Origin: a virus
IMG/VR virus record: IMGVR_UViG_3300005253_000027
Location: 1-45,719 of that record
Length of the DNA: 45,719 nucleotides
Direction: 5' to 3' (one strand)
In this document: positions 1-6,555 of the stretch, one piece after another
How the letters are laid out: every line of letters begins with the position of its first letter
Position numbering within the stretch: the stretch's first letter is position 1
Position numbers and translations under genes: made by a program
The notes under the pieces: generated by a model
Databases searched by the model: none
Told to the model about the DNA's origin: nothing
What the model saw: only the letters and a program-made list of their open reading frames with translations

Positions 1-121
1 GGGGCAGACGGCCATATTGACATTATTGGCTTTGTCCATGCAACCGATGCAGTCTTAACATCCTTGAATATTACCAGTGCATTTGCCGGTAAGTGTACGG
101 TCATCGGCGGGCAATATGACA
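1..121. repeat. Terminal redundancy, left copy
   Basis: These 121 bases are identical to 45599..45719. Reading frame 1 through this copy continues the tail-spike frame at the right end without a break, so the two ends are one sequence seen twice. The length fits an assembly-overlap artefact of a circular or permuted genome, but a true short terminal repeat cannot be excluded from sequence alone. Confidence 0.97.
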
Positions 122-606
122 CAATATCGAATTCGTCTGCGGAAGGCTGCGTCCTCATTAACGTTGATAGAGAGGCTGGGGCTGTCAATTCAGGTACTCG
201 GACAGATCGAATAGTTCTTGTCGATGTAGATAATATCAAGAGGACTGAGACTCTACTGGGCAGTGCTGTCGTAGACATGCAGAACGGCGACTCAAAGACA
301 ACCGCCTACAATGTTCCGGCGGGATTGACAGCAATCATCACTAAGGTCATCATCAGAAGTCCATCGGGCTCTTTGGCTTCGGGATCGACCGGCGACTTCG
401 ACATAGGCTCTGGTGCGAACGCCGATACGTGGCTACAGACAATCAATCTCGACACTTTGACGGCGGTAACGGACTACATGGTAATCACGTCGGAAAATCA
501 AAAGTATACAATGGAGGCGGCCGGCGCTGCTTTCGGAATCAAACCAATAACAGGAGCAACCGCCAATGTGACGGCTACGATGGACGTATGGGGTTATCTC
601 TTTTGA
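1..606 (+). CDS. Tail spike, C-terminal part (5' end at right edge of window)
   Basis: This is the continuation of the gene that starts at 44153. Counting the overlap once gives one 683-residue protein. This part holds the end of the right-handed beta-helix (short repeating strands such as DGHIDIIGF and KCTVIGGQYD). A C-terminal beta-rich domain follows, starting near the SAVVDMQNGDSKT stretch, that probably closes the trimer or contacts the receptor. The C-terminal domain has the same general look (an ITKVII strand, then a final beta strand) as the end of the 30453 gene product, which suggests a shared fold, but that is inference. The gene ends at TGA without an obvious terminator. Confidence 0.85.
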   Translation, partial: GADGHIDIIGFVHATDAVLTSLNITSAFAGKCTVIGGQYDTISNSSAEGCVLINVDREAGAVNSGTRTDRIVLVDVDNIKRTETLLGSAVVDMQNGDSKTTAYNVPAGLTAIITKVIIRSPSGSLASGSTGDFDIGSGANADTWLQTINLDTLTAVTDYMVITSENQKYTMEAAGAAFGIKPITGATANVTATMDVWGYLF

Positions 607-652
607 TGCGTCACCCCAAGTGTAAACAGTTGACACGCTTTTTGAGCTAAAA

Positions 653-757
653 ATGCCAAAACGATTGAATGGCAACTTGAAATGGATCATCACTACCGAC
701 CAGATGGTGCAAAAAGCGAACCGAAGGAATCTTACGAAGAAACTTGTAAAGGAGTAA
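653..757 (+). CDS. Small basic protein, 34 aa
   Basis: A short ORF, MPKRLNGNLK to KKLVKE, lies directly behind the tail spike. It is rich in Lys and Arg and has no membrane segment. Its last codons AAG GAG TAA form the Shine-Dalgarno site of the next start at 761, an arrangement repeated in several genes of this phage. Its own ribosome site is weak, so expression may depend on translation of the gene before. No family was recognised. Confidence 0.45.
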   Translation: MPKRLNGNLKWIITTDQMVQKANRRNLTKKLVKE

Positions 758-760
758 CCG

Positions 761-927
761 ATGGGAATCATAAATAAATTGACACAATCGTAGATGATTG
801 TAATATGGAGGGTACGGTTCAGCATTCAGATGCTGTAGCCGCTATTGACTTACTTCAAAAGGAAGTGAATAGAGTGTTGTTCCTTGGAAAGGAGAATCAT
901 GGAAAAGAGCAAGCCTACAATTGCTGA
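761..927 (+). pseudogene. Small gene with an apparent one-base frameshift
   Basis: ATG at 761 has a strong AAAGGAG site but meets a stop after 10 codons (MGIINKLTQS). One base out of frame, from about 778, an open frame continues through IDTIVDDCN, MEGTVQHSDA and AAIDLLQKEVNRVL to a stop at 927 and looks coding. Adding one A in the AAATT run near 776 would join them into a protein of about 55 residues. Either the base is missing from the assembly, the gene is mutated, or translation restarts at ATG 805. The end overlaps the next gene. Confidence 0.5.
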
Positions 928-1156
928 ATTAGAAGAAATATTGAATGACCCAAAAGCACGACCTATTACAATTCAACCAGATGGCTCAATTGCAGTTGAC
1001 CAGCAGGAAAAGGAACAATGTAGCAACTGCCGGTTCAAGAAGGAGGATTTGTGTAAGCGACACGCACCACAACCATTAAAAGATACAGACCATCGTATTC
1101 CTAAGTGGCCCGACGTGCGTGATACCGACTGGTGTGGAGAGTGGGGGAAGAAATGA
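899..1156 (+). CDS. Cys-rich small protein, 85 aa
   Basis: ATG 899 was chosen because AAAGGAG lies just upstream; a TTG at 884 is in frame but has no site. The N-terminal 40 residues are acidic (IAELEEILNDPKARPITIQP). The C-terminal half carries CSNCRF, then Cys and His at CKRHAP, and finally WPDVRDTDWCGEW, a four-Cys layout seen in many phage miniproteins that probably binds zinc or an Fe-S cluster. Its stop overlaps the next start by ATGA, so the two are translationally coupled. The function is unknown. Confidence 0.8.
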   Translation: MEKSKPTIAELEEILNDPKARPITIQPDGSIAVDQQEKEQCSNCRFKKEDLCKRHAPQPLKDTDHRIPKWPDVRDTDWCGEWGKK

Positions 1157-1347
1157 TTACCACGGACTTAAACACAGGTAGAGTGACATTTTTTCTCAGC
1201 CAGGAAAGGCAACTTGAAATGTCAGCCAGTGAATATGAACACTTTGAAAGCCTGATAAAAAACCCACCGCATATCCAACCTATCCGGCCATGTACAGCAT
1301 ATTCTGTAAGAGTTGTGAATGGACTAGAACTAAACACTAAGGAGTAA
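1153..1347 (+). CDS. Hypothetical protein, 64 aa
   Basis: ATG 1153 overlaps the previous stop (ATGA) and has a GGGGGAAG site; the longer GTG start at 1132 is less likely. The protein (MITTDLNTGRVTFFLSQERQ...) is soluble with no Cys pair and one short helix region (SASEYEHFESLIK). It ends NTKE, and its final codons again supply the AAGGAG site of the next gene. No family was recognised. Confidence 0.7.
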   Translation: MITTDLNTGRVTFFLSQERQLEMSASEYEHFESLIKNPPHIQPIRPCTAYSVRVVNGLELNTKE

Positions 1348-1350
1348 CCA

Positions 1351-1656
1351 ATGATTAGAGGATTTTTTGCATTCTGGAAAGCCCTCTCGTGGGCCAACAA
1401 GCAACGCAAGGGCGGAGAGAAGTTCGGCGTAAATTACTTCTCGGACGCTAGGATGCACATCTGGCGACTTGGCCTCGAAAGGATCGGCAGGGCACTCGAA
1501 AAGGGAGATTTAGGCAACGTGCCACCTATCGTCAAATGGTTCCTCGGCAGAACGCGCATCGACAACAAAATAGGCCACGCCATACAAGTACTCCTCAAGA
1601 GCGACAAGCTCGCAACGGGCGACAAAGCCCTCAACCATCCATATCAAACACATTAG
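1351..1656 (+). CDS. Hypothetical protein, 101 aa
   Basis: ATG 1351 sits at good spacing behind AAGGAG. The product is basic, with an aromatic amphipathic N-terminus (MIRGFFAFWKALSWANKQRK) and a helical body (MHIWRLGLERIGRALEKGD, PPIVKWFLGRT). It lies among small late genes behind the tail spike, where phages often place lysis or virion accessory genes. There is no clear transmembrane span or catalytic motif, so a holin or endolysin call is not supported. Confidence 0.7.
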   Translation: MIRGFFAFWKALSWANKQRKGGEKFGVNYFSDARMHIWRLGLERIGRALEKGDLGNVPPIVKWFLGRTRIDNKIGHAIQVLLKSDKLATGDKALNHPYQTH

Positions 1657-1675
1657 AGCAAAGGAGAAAAACAAG

Positions 1676-1867
1676 ATGGAAGCCTATCAAGAACGAGTAG
1701 TCGAAGAAGCACAAGAACTAGAAAAAAAGCTGGTCAAGTTGGTCGCATTCTGTCGCACGAAGCGATTTGAGGCACTGTCCTCGGCTGAGCAGTGCCGGAT
1801 GATTCGTCAGCGGTTGCTTATGACCCGTTACGGCGAAGTGCTGGGAGAACGCATCGAAGCGTTTTAA
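1676..1867 (+). CDS. Conserved phage helical protein, 63 aa
   Basis: It has a strong GGAG site before ATG 1676. The sequence begins MEAYQERVVEEAQELEKKL and ends YGEVLGERIEAF. This pattern (YQ.RVV.E..EL..K...L..F, then RL..M..Y..VL..RI..F) matches a small protein I know from many tailed phages, usually annotated only as hypothetical. It is predicted to be an all-alpha, probably coiled-coil hairpin. The role is unknown. Confidence 0.75.
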   Translation: MEAYQERVVEEAQELEKKLVKLVAFCRTKRFEALSSAEQCRMIRQRLLMTRYGEVLGERIEAF

Positions 1868-1907
1868 CCCACATAGCAAATAGACATTAGATTAAAGGAA
1901 GAATACC

Positions 1908-2177
1908 ATGCGAAAGGATATACTCATCGGCGCCGGAAGCCTTATAGTTGCTGGCATAGGGCAAGGCGATAATGAGGGAATAGGTATCTACTCGTCCCCA
2001 GATCATGGGCACGAGACAAACGATCCAATACCGATGAAAATGTTAGACGACAAGGAACCCGAGATTGCTATATGGTTTAAGGACATGAAAGCGATACGGA
2101 TGTTCCAAGATCAAATAAATGGCGTAGCGTTACGCATGAACGGATACGAAATCAAGAATAAGGAGAAAGTAACATGA
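1908..2177 (+). CDS. Hypothetical protein with hydrophobic N-terminus, 89 aa
   Basis: ATG 1908 follows an AAAGGAAG site. Residues 4-18 (DILIGAGSLIVAGIG) form a short hydrophobic stretch that could be a weak signal or anchor. The rest is soluble and ends in a Lys/Glu-rich tail. Its stop overlaps the lipoprotein start by 4 bases (ATGA), so the two are made together. No family was recognised. Confidence 0.65.
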   Translation: MRKDILIGAGSLIVAGIGQGDNEGIGIYSSPDHGHETNDPIPMKMLDDKEPEIAIWFKDMKAIRMFQDQINGVALRMNGYEIKNKEKVT

Positions 2178-2635
2178 GAAAGATTATGAGCATTGTAGTA
2201 TGTGTGCTGCTGGCGATAGTAGCGGGATGTAACGAAAGCCAGCACCTGACAGCGTGGGCGCTGGGAACAACCAACTTCGACAGCCAGGACAATGAGTTCA
2301 CTGGCCGAGGTGGTATTTGCGACGGGAAGGTGGAAGCTGGCGCGGAAACCACGTACTACGGCCCACACGGCCATCAGGCTTACGGAGGCTATGCTCTGCT
2401 GCATTTGGAAGGCGACCCGTCGAGTTGGCTGGGCCAACCCTACGTTGGCTACCACGCCACTGTGGCGGACGCTGAGGACGGCGGGCAGTACGGGCCTATT
2501 GTCGGGACTGTCTACTGGAATATCTTCGTAGTGGAAGTCCAGCCGCTCCAAGGTTACAATGGGAAGCTCGAAGAGAAGTTCGGCGAGTCGCATGATGAGA
2601 ATCGGCTGTACACGGGGGCTGTTTTTGAGTTCTAA
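2174..2635 (+). CDS. Predicted lipoprotein, 153 aa
   Basis: The N-terminus MRKIMSIVVCVLLAIVAGC is a typical lipoprotein signal with the lipobox IVAGC, so Cys19 should be lipidated after export. Residue 20 is Asn, not Asp, which favours outer-membrane sorting by the E. coli rule. The mature part is rich in Gly, Tyr and short beta strands (AETTYYGPHGHQAYGGYALL) and ends TGAVFEF, a terminal aromatic as in small beta-barrel or surface proteins. Possible jobs are surface modification or superinfection exclusion, or an unusual outer spanin; none is demonstrated. It is coupled to both neighbours. Confidence 0.75.
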   Translation: MRKIMSIVVCVLLAIVAGCNESQHLTAWALGTTNFDSQDNEFTGRGGICDGKVEAGAETTYYGPHGHQAYGGYALLHLEGDPSSWLGQPYVGYHATVADAEDGGQYGPIVGTVYWNIFVVEVQPLQGYNGKLEEKFGESHDENRLYTGAVFEF

Positions 2636-2739
2636 TGAGTGGCTACCGCCTACCCCTCCCCCTATTGATCTGGGGTCTAATCAAGAGCTTCATCAAGGAA
2701 GCCTATAAACGGCTAAGAGCTTGCCTTTCCAACGATTAG
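2635..2739 (+). CDS. Tiny hydrophobic peptide, 34 aa
   Basis: ATG 2635 overlaps the lipoprotein stop (TAATG). The peptide starts MSGYRLPLPLLIWGLIKSFI and has a basic tail (KEAYKRLRACLSND). The hydrophobic first half could insert in a membrane. Position next to a lipoprotein would fit a lysis cassette, but the span is short and contains prolines, so this is only a suggestion. It is the last gene before the convergent point. Confidence 0.4.
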   Translation: MSGYRLPLPLLIWGLIKSFIKEAYKRLRACLSND

Positions 2740-2781
2740 GGTGGGATAGCGTCCGCAATGTTCGCCGTCCCACCCGACGCT
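2739..2781. other. Interleaved inverted repeats at the convergent junction
   Basis: GGGTGGGA (2739-2746) pairs with TCCCACCC (2768-2775), and AGCGTC (2748-2753) pairs with GACGCT (2776-2781). The arms alternate (a-b-a'-b'), so the two stems exclude each other unless a strained pseudoknot forms. It lies where plus-strand late transcripts meet minus-strand early ones, which suggests a transcription stop or barrier. There is no clear U-run. The stretch from 2782 to 2910 holds no gene that I can support. Confidence 0.45.
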
Positions 2782-2910
2782 TGCTCATTCTCGATTCCTT
2801 TCAACTCGGTTTCTTGTGCGTTACTCTGTACTTGAGTTTTCTAAGGTCTTTCTCTTCACTCAGGGCGTACTCGAACTCGAGGTGCTGTCTTCGGGATCCT
2901 TCGCAGGTTC

Positions 2911-3732
2911 TTATCTCGCAGGCTGCTTGGAAGCACAGGGCGGGAAAGTCTGTTCACTGAGAGCCTCCACTATCCTTTCTCCGAGCCACTTGGCAACTGA
3001 GACGGTGACGGCGTTTCCGACGGCGCGTTGGCGAGCTGAGCCAGGTATTCCGTCAGTGTGTCCCGGACTGAATCCTTGAACAAGCTCCCGCTCAATGTGT
3101 GAGAGCACACGTATCCCCCGTCTGGGCCCTTCGAAAACATAATTACAACGATAGTCCATCCGGTTCCGTCGTGTTGTAAGACAGAGCATGGGCGTCTCTG
3201 TATTTGAGCCCGCCTGGCAAAACCCTTCACTGCTCTCATTGTCATGGCACGCTCGCACAAACCTATCAAGGGTTTCGAGCTGATCGAATCCTGCCACGAA
3301 CTCACGGGCCCTACTCTGCCCTGTAAACGCTTTTGAATCCATCCGGATAATAATGCTTTGGTATCCGAGCAGTCCCAGAGCCCCGCCGAATTCCGCTGCA
3401 TCAGGGTGATGAACATTTTCGCGCAAAAGCCACCGGGGTTTGCAGCGGTAGACCATTGCAAGAAAGTATCCCGACAAGTCGGGGCTGCGTGTTCTGTGAA
3501 TTCCCCCAGCCAGGCTTCGAATGGGGCAAGGGTCTCCGCCCACAATTCCCATGCAGGGTCGGACTTCGTTTTTGGGTACATCAGGCCAGTGCCTGTTGAG
3601 GAGTGTGAGGCAGTGTTTGTCATTTTCTATTTGGAAGACAGCTTTTAAGCCGGCCTGTTCCAAGCCGAGGTCGAGCCCACCCGCGCCAGAAAACAAGCTT
3701 CCAAACTCCATGTATTGGTTTAGGGTTTCCAT
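2911..3732 (-). CDS. DNA (cytosine-5) methyltransferase
   Basis: It transfers methyl from SAM to C5 of cytosine in a DNA site, probably to hide phage DNA from host restriction. The standard motifs are in order: SAM-binding FSGAGGLDLGLEQAG (about residues 14-28), catalytic GGDPCP with Cys69, ENV (105-107), QSRAR (139-143) and the C-terminal GNAV (239-242). At 273 residues it is short for the family, leaving a compact target-recognition region between residues 145 and 230. No restriction enzyme gene is adjacent, so it is an orphan methylase. It is the last gene of the leftward block. Confidence 0.9.
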   Translation of the reverse strand: METLNQYMEFGSLFSGAGGLDLGLEQAGLKAVFQIENDKHCLTLLNRHWPDVPKNEVRPCMGIVGGDPCPIRSLAGGIHRTRSPDLSGYFLAMVYRCKPRWLLRENVHHPDAAEFGGALGLLGYQSIIIRMDSKAFTGQSRAREFVAGFDQLETLDRFVRACHDNESSEGFCQAGSNTETPMLCLTTRRNRMDYRCNYVFEGPRRGIRVLSHIERELVQGFSPGHTDGIPGSARQRAVGNAVTVSVAKWLGERIVEALSEQTFPPCASKQPAR

Positions 3733-3744
3733 GTTCGTGCCGTT

Positions 3745-4065
3745 TTAATCTGTGAAATAGTCGAACGTCGGCTCCTTGTATATTTCGCGGTAACAATTTA
3801 TTGTTCCAAATCCATACACCCCTTTGCAGCAGGGGCAAACAGAATGCCGCTCGGCGCTGATGAATGAGTATGAGCAGCCGAGGTACAGACAGTACTGCGG
3901 ATGAAATAGTTTAGGCCACGCTACACTGGATTCAGCCATGCGAATTCTCCGTGGTATTGTTGTGCTGCAAAAGACGAGGTCCACGCTGTTGTCCGGCCAC
4001 TCACGCATCACGTCGATCAAGTCACCGCAGACGAATTGGTTTGTCGGTAAGGCTTCCTTGCTCAC
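3745..4065 (-). CDS. Methyltransferase remnant fused to a zinc-ribbon-like tail
   Basis: A GTG start at 4065 has a strong AAAGGAG site. The first 35 residues match the beginning of an N4-cytosine/N6-adenine methyltransferase (FVCGDLIDVMREWPDNSVDLVF), but the SPPY/DPPY catalytic motif that should follow is absent: the frame reads CSTTIPRR. From MAESSVAWPK onward the sequence looks like a separate Cys-rich miniprotein (CLYLGCSYSF, CPCCKG). The simplest reading is a deleted methylase joined in frame to a small zinc protein. It is unlikely to methylate DNA. Confidence 0.6.
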   Translation of the reverse strand: MSKEALPTNQFVCGDLIDVMREWPDNSVDLVFCSTTIPRRIRMAESSVAWPKLFHPQYCLYLGCSYSFISAERHSVCPCCKGVYGFGTINCYREIYKEPTFDYFTD

Positions 4066-4068
4066 TGG

Positions 4069-4278
4069 TCACTCCTTTCCCCACCCAAGAGGGCACCATT
4101 TAGGTGTTCTGATAAGCCGCCGTGTTCCCAGCTTTATTGATTGTAATCTGCGAGCGCGTCCGCCGTAGCAGCACAACTCATAATGCCTGCTCCGTGGGAT
4201 GGCATCGACATAAACGTCTTGATGCTTGCAGGCGTCGCATAGCAATACAGGGCCTTCTTTTGTACTGAAGATGCTCAT
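4069..4278 (-). CDS. Cys-rich miniprotein, 69 aa
   Basis: ATG 4278 (MSIFSTKEGP) is preferred over the longer frame because the preceding gene ends at 4280. It contains LLCDACKH, then ELCCYGGRARR and a final WCPLGW, a Cys layout typical of phage zinc-ribbon proteins that sit among early genes. The ribosome site is weak, so translation probably depends on the gene before. The molecular role is unknown; binding of nucleic acid or protein through zinc is a guess. Confidence 0.65.
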   Translation of the reverse strand: MSIFSTKEGPVLLCDACKHQDVYVDAIPRSRHYELCCYGGRARRLQSIKLGTRRLIRTPKWCPLGWGKE

Positions 4279-4279
4279 G

Positions 4280-4438
4280 TCAGTTCTCGTCCGGGTACTC
4301 TCTCGTTGCGGGACAGTGCTTACACTTTTGCGTAGGCACGCCTTTGACGTCAAAATCATCGACCCAGTGGTGGTCGCTATCTAAGCAGCCGCCGCACTTA
4401 CGCGGGCAGACGTCCAGTAGGATTCCACGATCTTTCAT
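4280..4438 (-). CDS. Zinc-ribbon miniprotein, 52 aa
   Basis: This short gene reads MKDRGILLDVCPRKCGGC, an acidic middle (DSDHHWVDDFD) and a second pair in CKHCPATREYP. Two Cys clusters about 25 residues apart predict one zinc site. It overlaps the previous gene by ATGA and stops just before the next start, so it fits exactly into the operon. No family was recognised. Confidence 0.65.
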   Translation of the reverse strand: MKDRGILLDVCPRKCGGCLDSDHHWVDDFDVKGVPTQKCKHCPATREYPDEN

Positions 4439-4620
4439 TTCGGCTCCTCAATCTCGAGCATCTTTTTGGCTACGCCTCGGACTTCGTGACGCTTTATCAG
4501 GCATCTAGTCAAACCACGATAGAAATTTGCTTTCGTCCGGTTATTATAAAAGAGATTTGCTGTCTCATTTATATTCTCGGCCATTCTTCGCCCTAAAATT
4601 TCCGAGCGCGTTTCTTTCAT
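4435..4620 (-). CDS. Hypothetical basic protein, 61 aa
   Basis: It lies between 4-base overlaps on both sides (4617-4620 and 4435-4438), strong evidence that the frame is used. The product (MKETRSEILGRRMAENINET...) is basic and helical with a Lys/Arg-rich middle (RCLIKRHEVRGVAKKM) and could bind nucleic acid. No known motif. Confidence 0.65.
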   Translation of the reverse strand: MKETRSEILGRRMAENINETANLFYNNRTKANFYRGLTRCLIKRHEVRGVAKKMLEIEEPK

Positions 4621-5078
4621 GTCGGCTCCTCAATCTTCTCGAACGTCACTGGGCGTGCGCCAATACGTTCCCAGAGTTCGTTCTGGCAAGTAAGGCAAAG
4701 GTGGCCGCACGGATAGCATTCATAGGCAATGTCGAAGGGGTTCTCGCACAACCACGTCACAGCTTTCCATCGAATCCATGACTCGAAATAATCGGTGGCC
4801 CAATAAGGAGTGTCCACAACTTGATAGATACCGGGCTTCAAGTAGTCGTCTTCTGATTCGATCCGCACTATCTCTGCTTCCAAAACAACCAAAAGATTGT
4901 GCTGGTCCTTTTGGTCGCCATATTCTTCGCACTTGCAACAAGTGAATTCATAATACTCACGATAGCAATCATCGCATATTGGATCGTCGCTGGAATCTCT
5001 ACGTGGGTTTTCTCGCTCTTCTTCATCGAACTCATCGCCACACGAACTACAATTTGTGACTTCTAGTTTCTCGCTCAT
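4617..5078 (-). CDS. Acidic zinc-cluster protein, 153 aa
   Basis: The start at MSEKLE (5078) is chosen over an upstream ATG because a GGAG-type site precedes it. CSSCGDEFDEEE and CDDCYREYYEFTCCKCEE form a double zinc knuckle near residues 10-50. A third Cys set (CYPCGHLCLTC) lies near residue 130. The sequence between is acidic and aromatic (DTPYWATDYFESWIRW). The arrangement resembles a RING/zinc-ribbon adaptor, but no catalytic group is visible. Confidence 0.65.
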   Translation of the reverse strand: MSEKLEVTNCSSCGDEFDEEERENPRRDSSDDPICDDCYREYYEFTCCKCEEYGDQKDQHNLLVVLEAEIVRIESEDDYLKPGIYQVVDTPYWATDYFESWIRWKAVTWLCENPFDIAYECYPCGHLCLTCQNELWERIGARPVTFEKIEEPT

Positions 5079-5117
5079 TTCTTCATCTCCTGCACAGCCC
5101 ACGCAGGCCAGATTGCT

Positions 5118-5789
5118 CTAATCTTCTATAGCCATCGCCTTATCAAAACATGCCTTCATATATTGCTTGAGAACAACTGGATCATTGCAGTCATCCGGGG
5201 TGCTACAAGCGAGTCGGACGGTATCTTTAAGATCATCTAGCTTGACATTCTCGGCGTATAATACGACGAGTGTTTCCTCGGCTTCATGCCAGCTTTTACG
5301 CAGACGCGCTTCCACTTCGTCTTTAGCTTTGAGTTGCTCGGCCTGTCGGTCGATAAGGTCAATCGCATCTTTGGCCCAAATCTTCCAGCCTGTCCGTCCT
5401 AAATCCCAATGTCGGAGGCTTAATGTATGTGTGAGAGATACGCCGGTTGGCTTTGTCTGTATCTCCTGCGCATCTTCCATTGCTTCAATCTCGTCTGCGT
5501 GACTCATTTCGGCATCCTTGCAGTCCTTACGTGGTCTTACCCCGGCCTTCCACGCTTTTTCTAATTCTGCATCTAATTCAATAATGCGGTTAAGTCGCTT
5601 GATCTCTGCCACTTGGTCGTCGATGAGGTCTTGCAACTCTCTCCGTGCTGTATAGTAGCCGGCGGCATATATGTCGCACTGCATTGTGCCGGGGTCAATA
5701 GTTTCTTTATACTTATTCCAGGACGGAATCCAGTTCTTTTGTATCTCGCAACCATCCGCCATCGCTTGAAGACCGTCTGCATGACTCAT
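5118..5789 (-). CDS. Coiled-coil protein with an internal duplication, 223 aa
   Basis: A strong AAAGGAG site precedes ATG 5789. Residues 1-20 (MSHADGLQAMADGCEIQKNW) are repeated in altered form near residue 95 (MSHADEIEAMEDAQEIQTK), each followed by a Lys/Glu-rich heptad stretch (DLIDDQVAEIKRLNRIIELD and DLIDRQAEQLKAKDEVEARL). The protein is thus two copies of one module of about 95 residues, probably an elongated coiled coil. Many phage early blocks hold such proteins without known function. Confidence 0.7.
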   Translation of the reverse strand: MSHADGLQAMADGCEIQKNWIPSWNKYKETIDPGTMQCDIYAAGYYTARRELQDLIDDQVAEIKRLNRIIELDAELEKAWKAGVRPRKDCKDAEMSHADEIEAMEDAQEIQTKPTGVSLTHTLSLRHWDLGRTGWKIWAKDAIDLIDRQAEQLKAKDEVEARLRKSWHEAEETLVVLYAENVKLDDLKDTVRLACSTPDDCNDPVVLKQYMKACFDKAMAIED

Positions 5790-5808
5790 TGTTCATTACT
5801 CCTTTCGG

Positions 5809-6288
5809 CTAAAACCATTTTTTTATACCTGTTTCTTTCAACAACTTACCCACTTCGGCCTGATAGTACAGAACCAGTCCAGGAAACTCCCGTGGCCCCC
5901 ACCGTGAAGGTAGTCGGTGAAGTCGTTCGAGTTCCTGGACGGTTTCTTCGTCGTATTCCGCGACGAGCCCTTCACGAAACTCCTCTGTCCGACCACCCTC
6001 GAATCCATTACATGAGCCACATTGTACTCTGATGTTCCTTTCATCGAAATACGTACCACTGCCCCCACCCAAACCTCTCGGCTTGTAATGCCCGGCCTGC
6101 CCGCCGCCTCGGCGTCTAATGTCAACTAGCCGCCCGCATGTATAGCATTGAGCTAGTGCATCAGTGGTGAATGTTCCGAGTCTTTCGGCAGTAGCAACAA
6201 CACCCTTGAGTCTAACCCAACGGGCCATCCAGTCCCAGGCTATGCTCTTCTGTGTTTTCTTATGCTTGCCTCTTTTCCATCTAACCAT
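5809..6288 (-). CDS. NinG-like recombination protein
   Basis: The 159-residue product has CYTCGRLVDIRR, GGQAGHYKPRG and QCGSCNGFEGG, the Cys/His pattern of the lambda NinG (Rap) family, Holliday-junction or recombination nucleases with an HNH-like core. The conserved H in GHY and the paired Cys knuckles are present. An AAGGAA site precedes ATG 6288. It would act on branched DNA made during replication or recombination. It lies with other nucleases and an SSB-like gene in the early block. Confidence 0.75.
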   Translation of the reverse strand: MVRWKRGKHKKTQKSIAWDWMARWVRLKGVVATAERLGTFTTDALAQCYTCGRLVDIRRRGGGQAGHYKPRGLGGGSGTYFDERNIRVQCGSCNGFEGGRTEEFREGLVAEYDEETVQELERLHRLPSRWGPREFPGLVLYYQAEVGKLLKETGIKKWF

Positions 6289-6555
6289 TTATTCTTCCTT
6301 AATTCCCTTCCTGTTCCATCCTGTGATTGCCCGCACTTCAACTCTCACCGGCCGTGGTAATCGCCAACCATGCGGCTCGGCGCGCAAGTCGCTCCGCGAT
6401 CCAATATAGCCATATACTTTTTTAATATAGTCGCGGGCTTGTTGCCGGGTGGTAAAAAGCACCGGGACACGATCCTTGTAAAGTAGGTGTTCAGTCACGT
6501 CATCAAGGTGATTCTTTGAATGCCACATTGCACCCCATCGCGTTACAGGTTTCAC
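6289..6555 (-). CDS. Hypothetical protein, 88 aa
   Basis: The GTG start at 6555 overlaps the stop of the previous gene (GTGA), so translation is coupled. The product (KPVTRWGAMWHSKNHLDDV...) is basic with a beta/alpha look: VPVLFTTRQQARDYIKKVYG resembles a small fold seen in many phage hypotheticals, followed by a Pro/Arg-rich strand (PRPVRVEVRAI). The last codons supply the next ribosome site. The function is unknown. Confidence 0.65.
   Translation of the reverse strand: MKPVTRWGAMWHSKNHLDDVTEHLLYKDRVPVLFTTRQQARDYIKKVYGYIGSRSDLRAEPHGWRLPRPVRVEVRAITGWNRKGIKEE

Noticed and set aside
1351-1656. Holin call for the aromatic N-terminal protein
   Set aside because: The hydrophobic part is short, interrupted by Lys and Arg, and there is no second span.
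2970-3623. 217-residue frame inside the C5 methylase gene
   Set aside because: Shadow frame; the methylase motifs in the other frame are complete.
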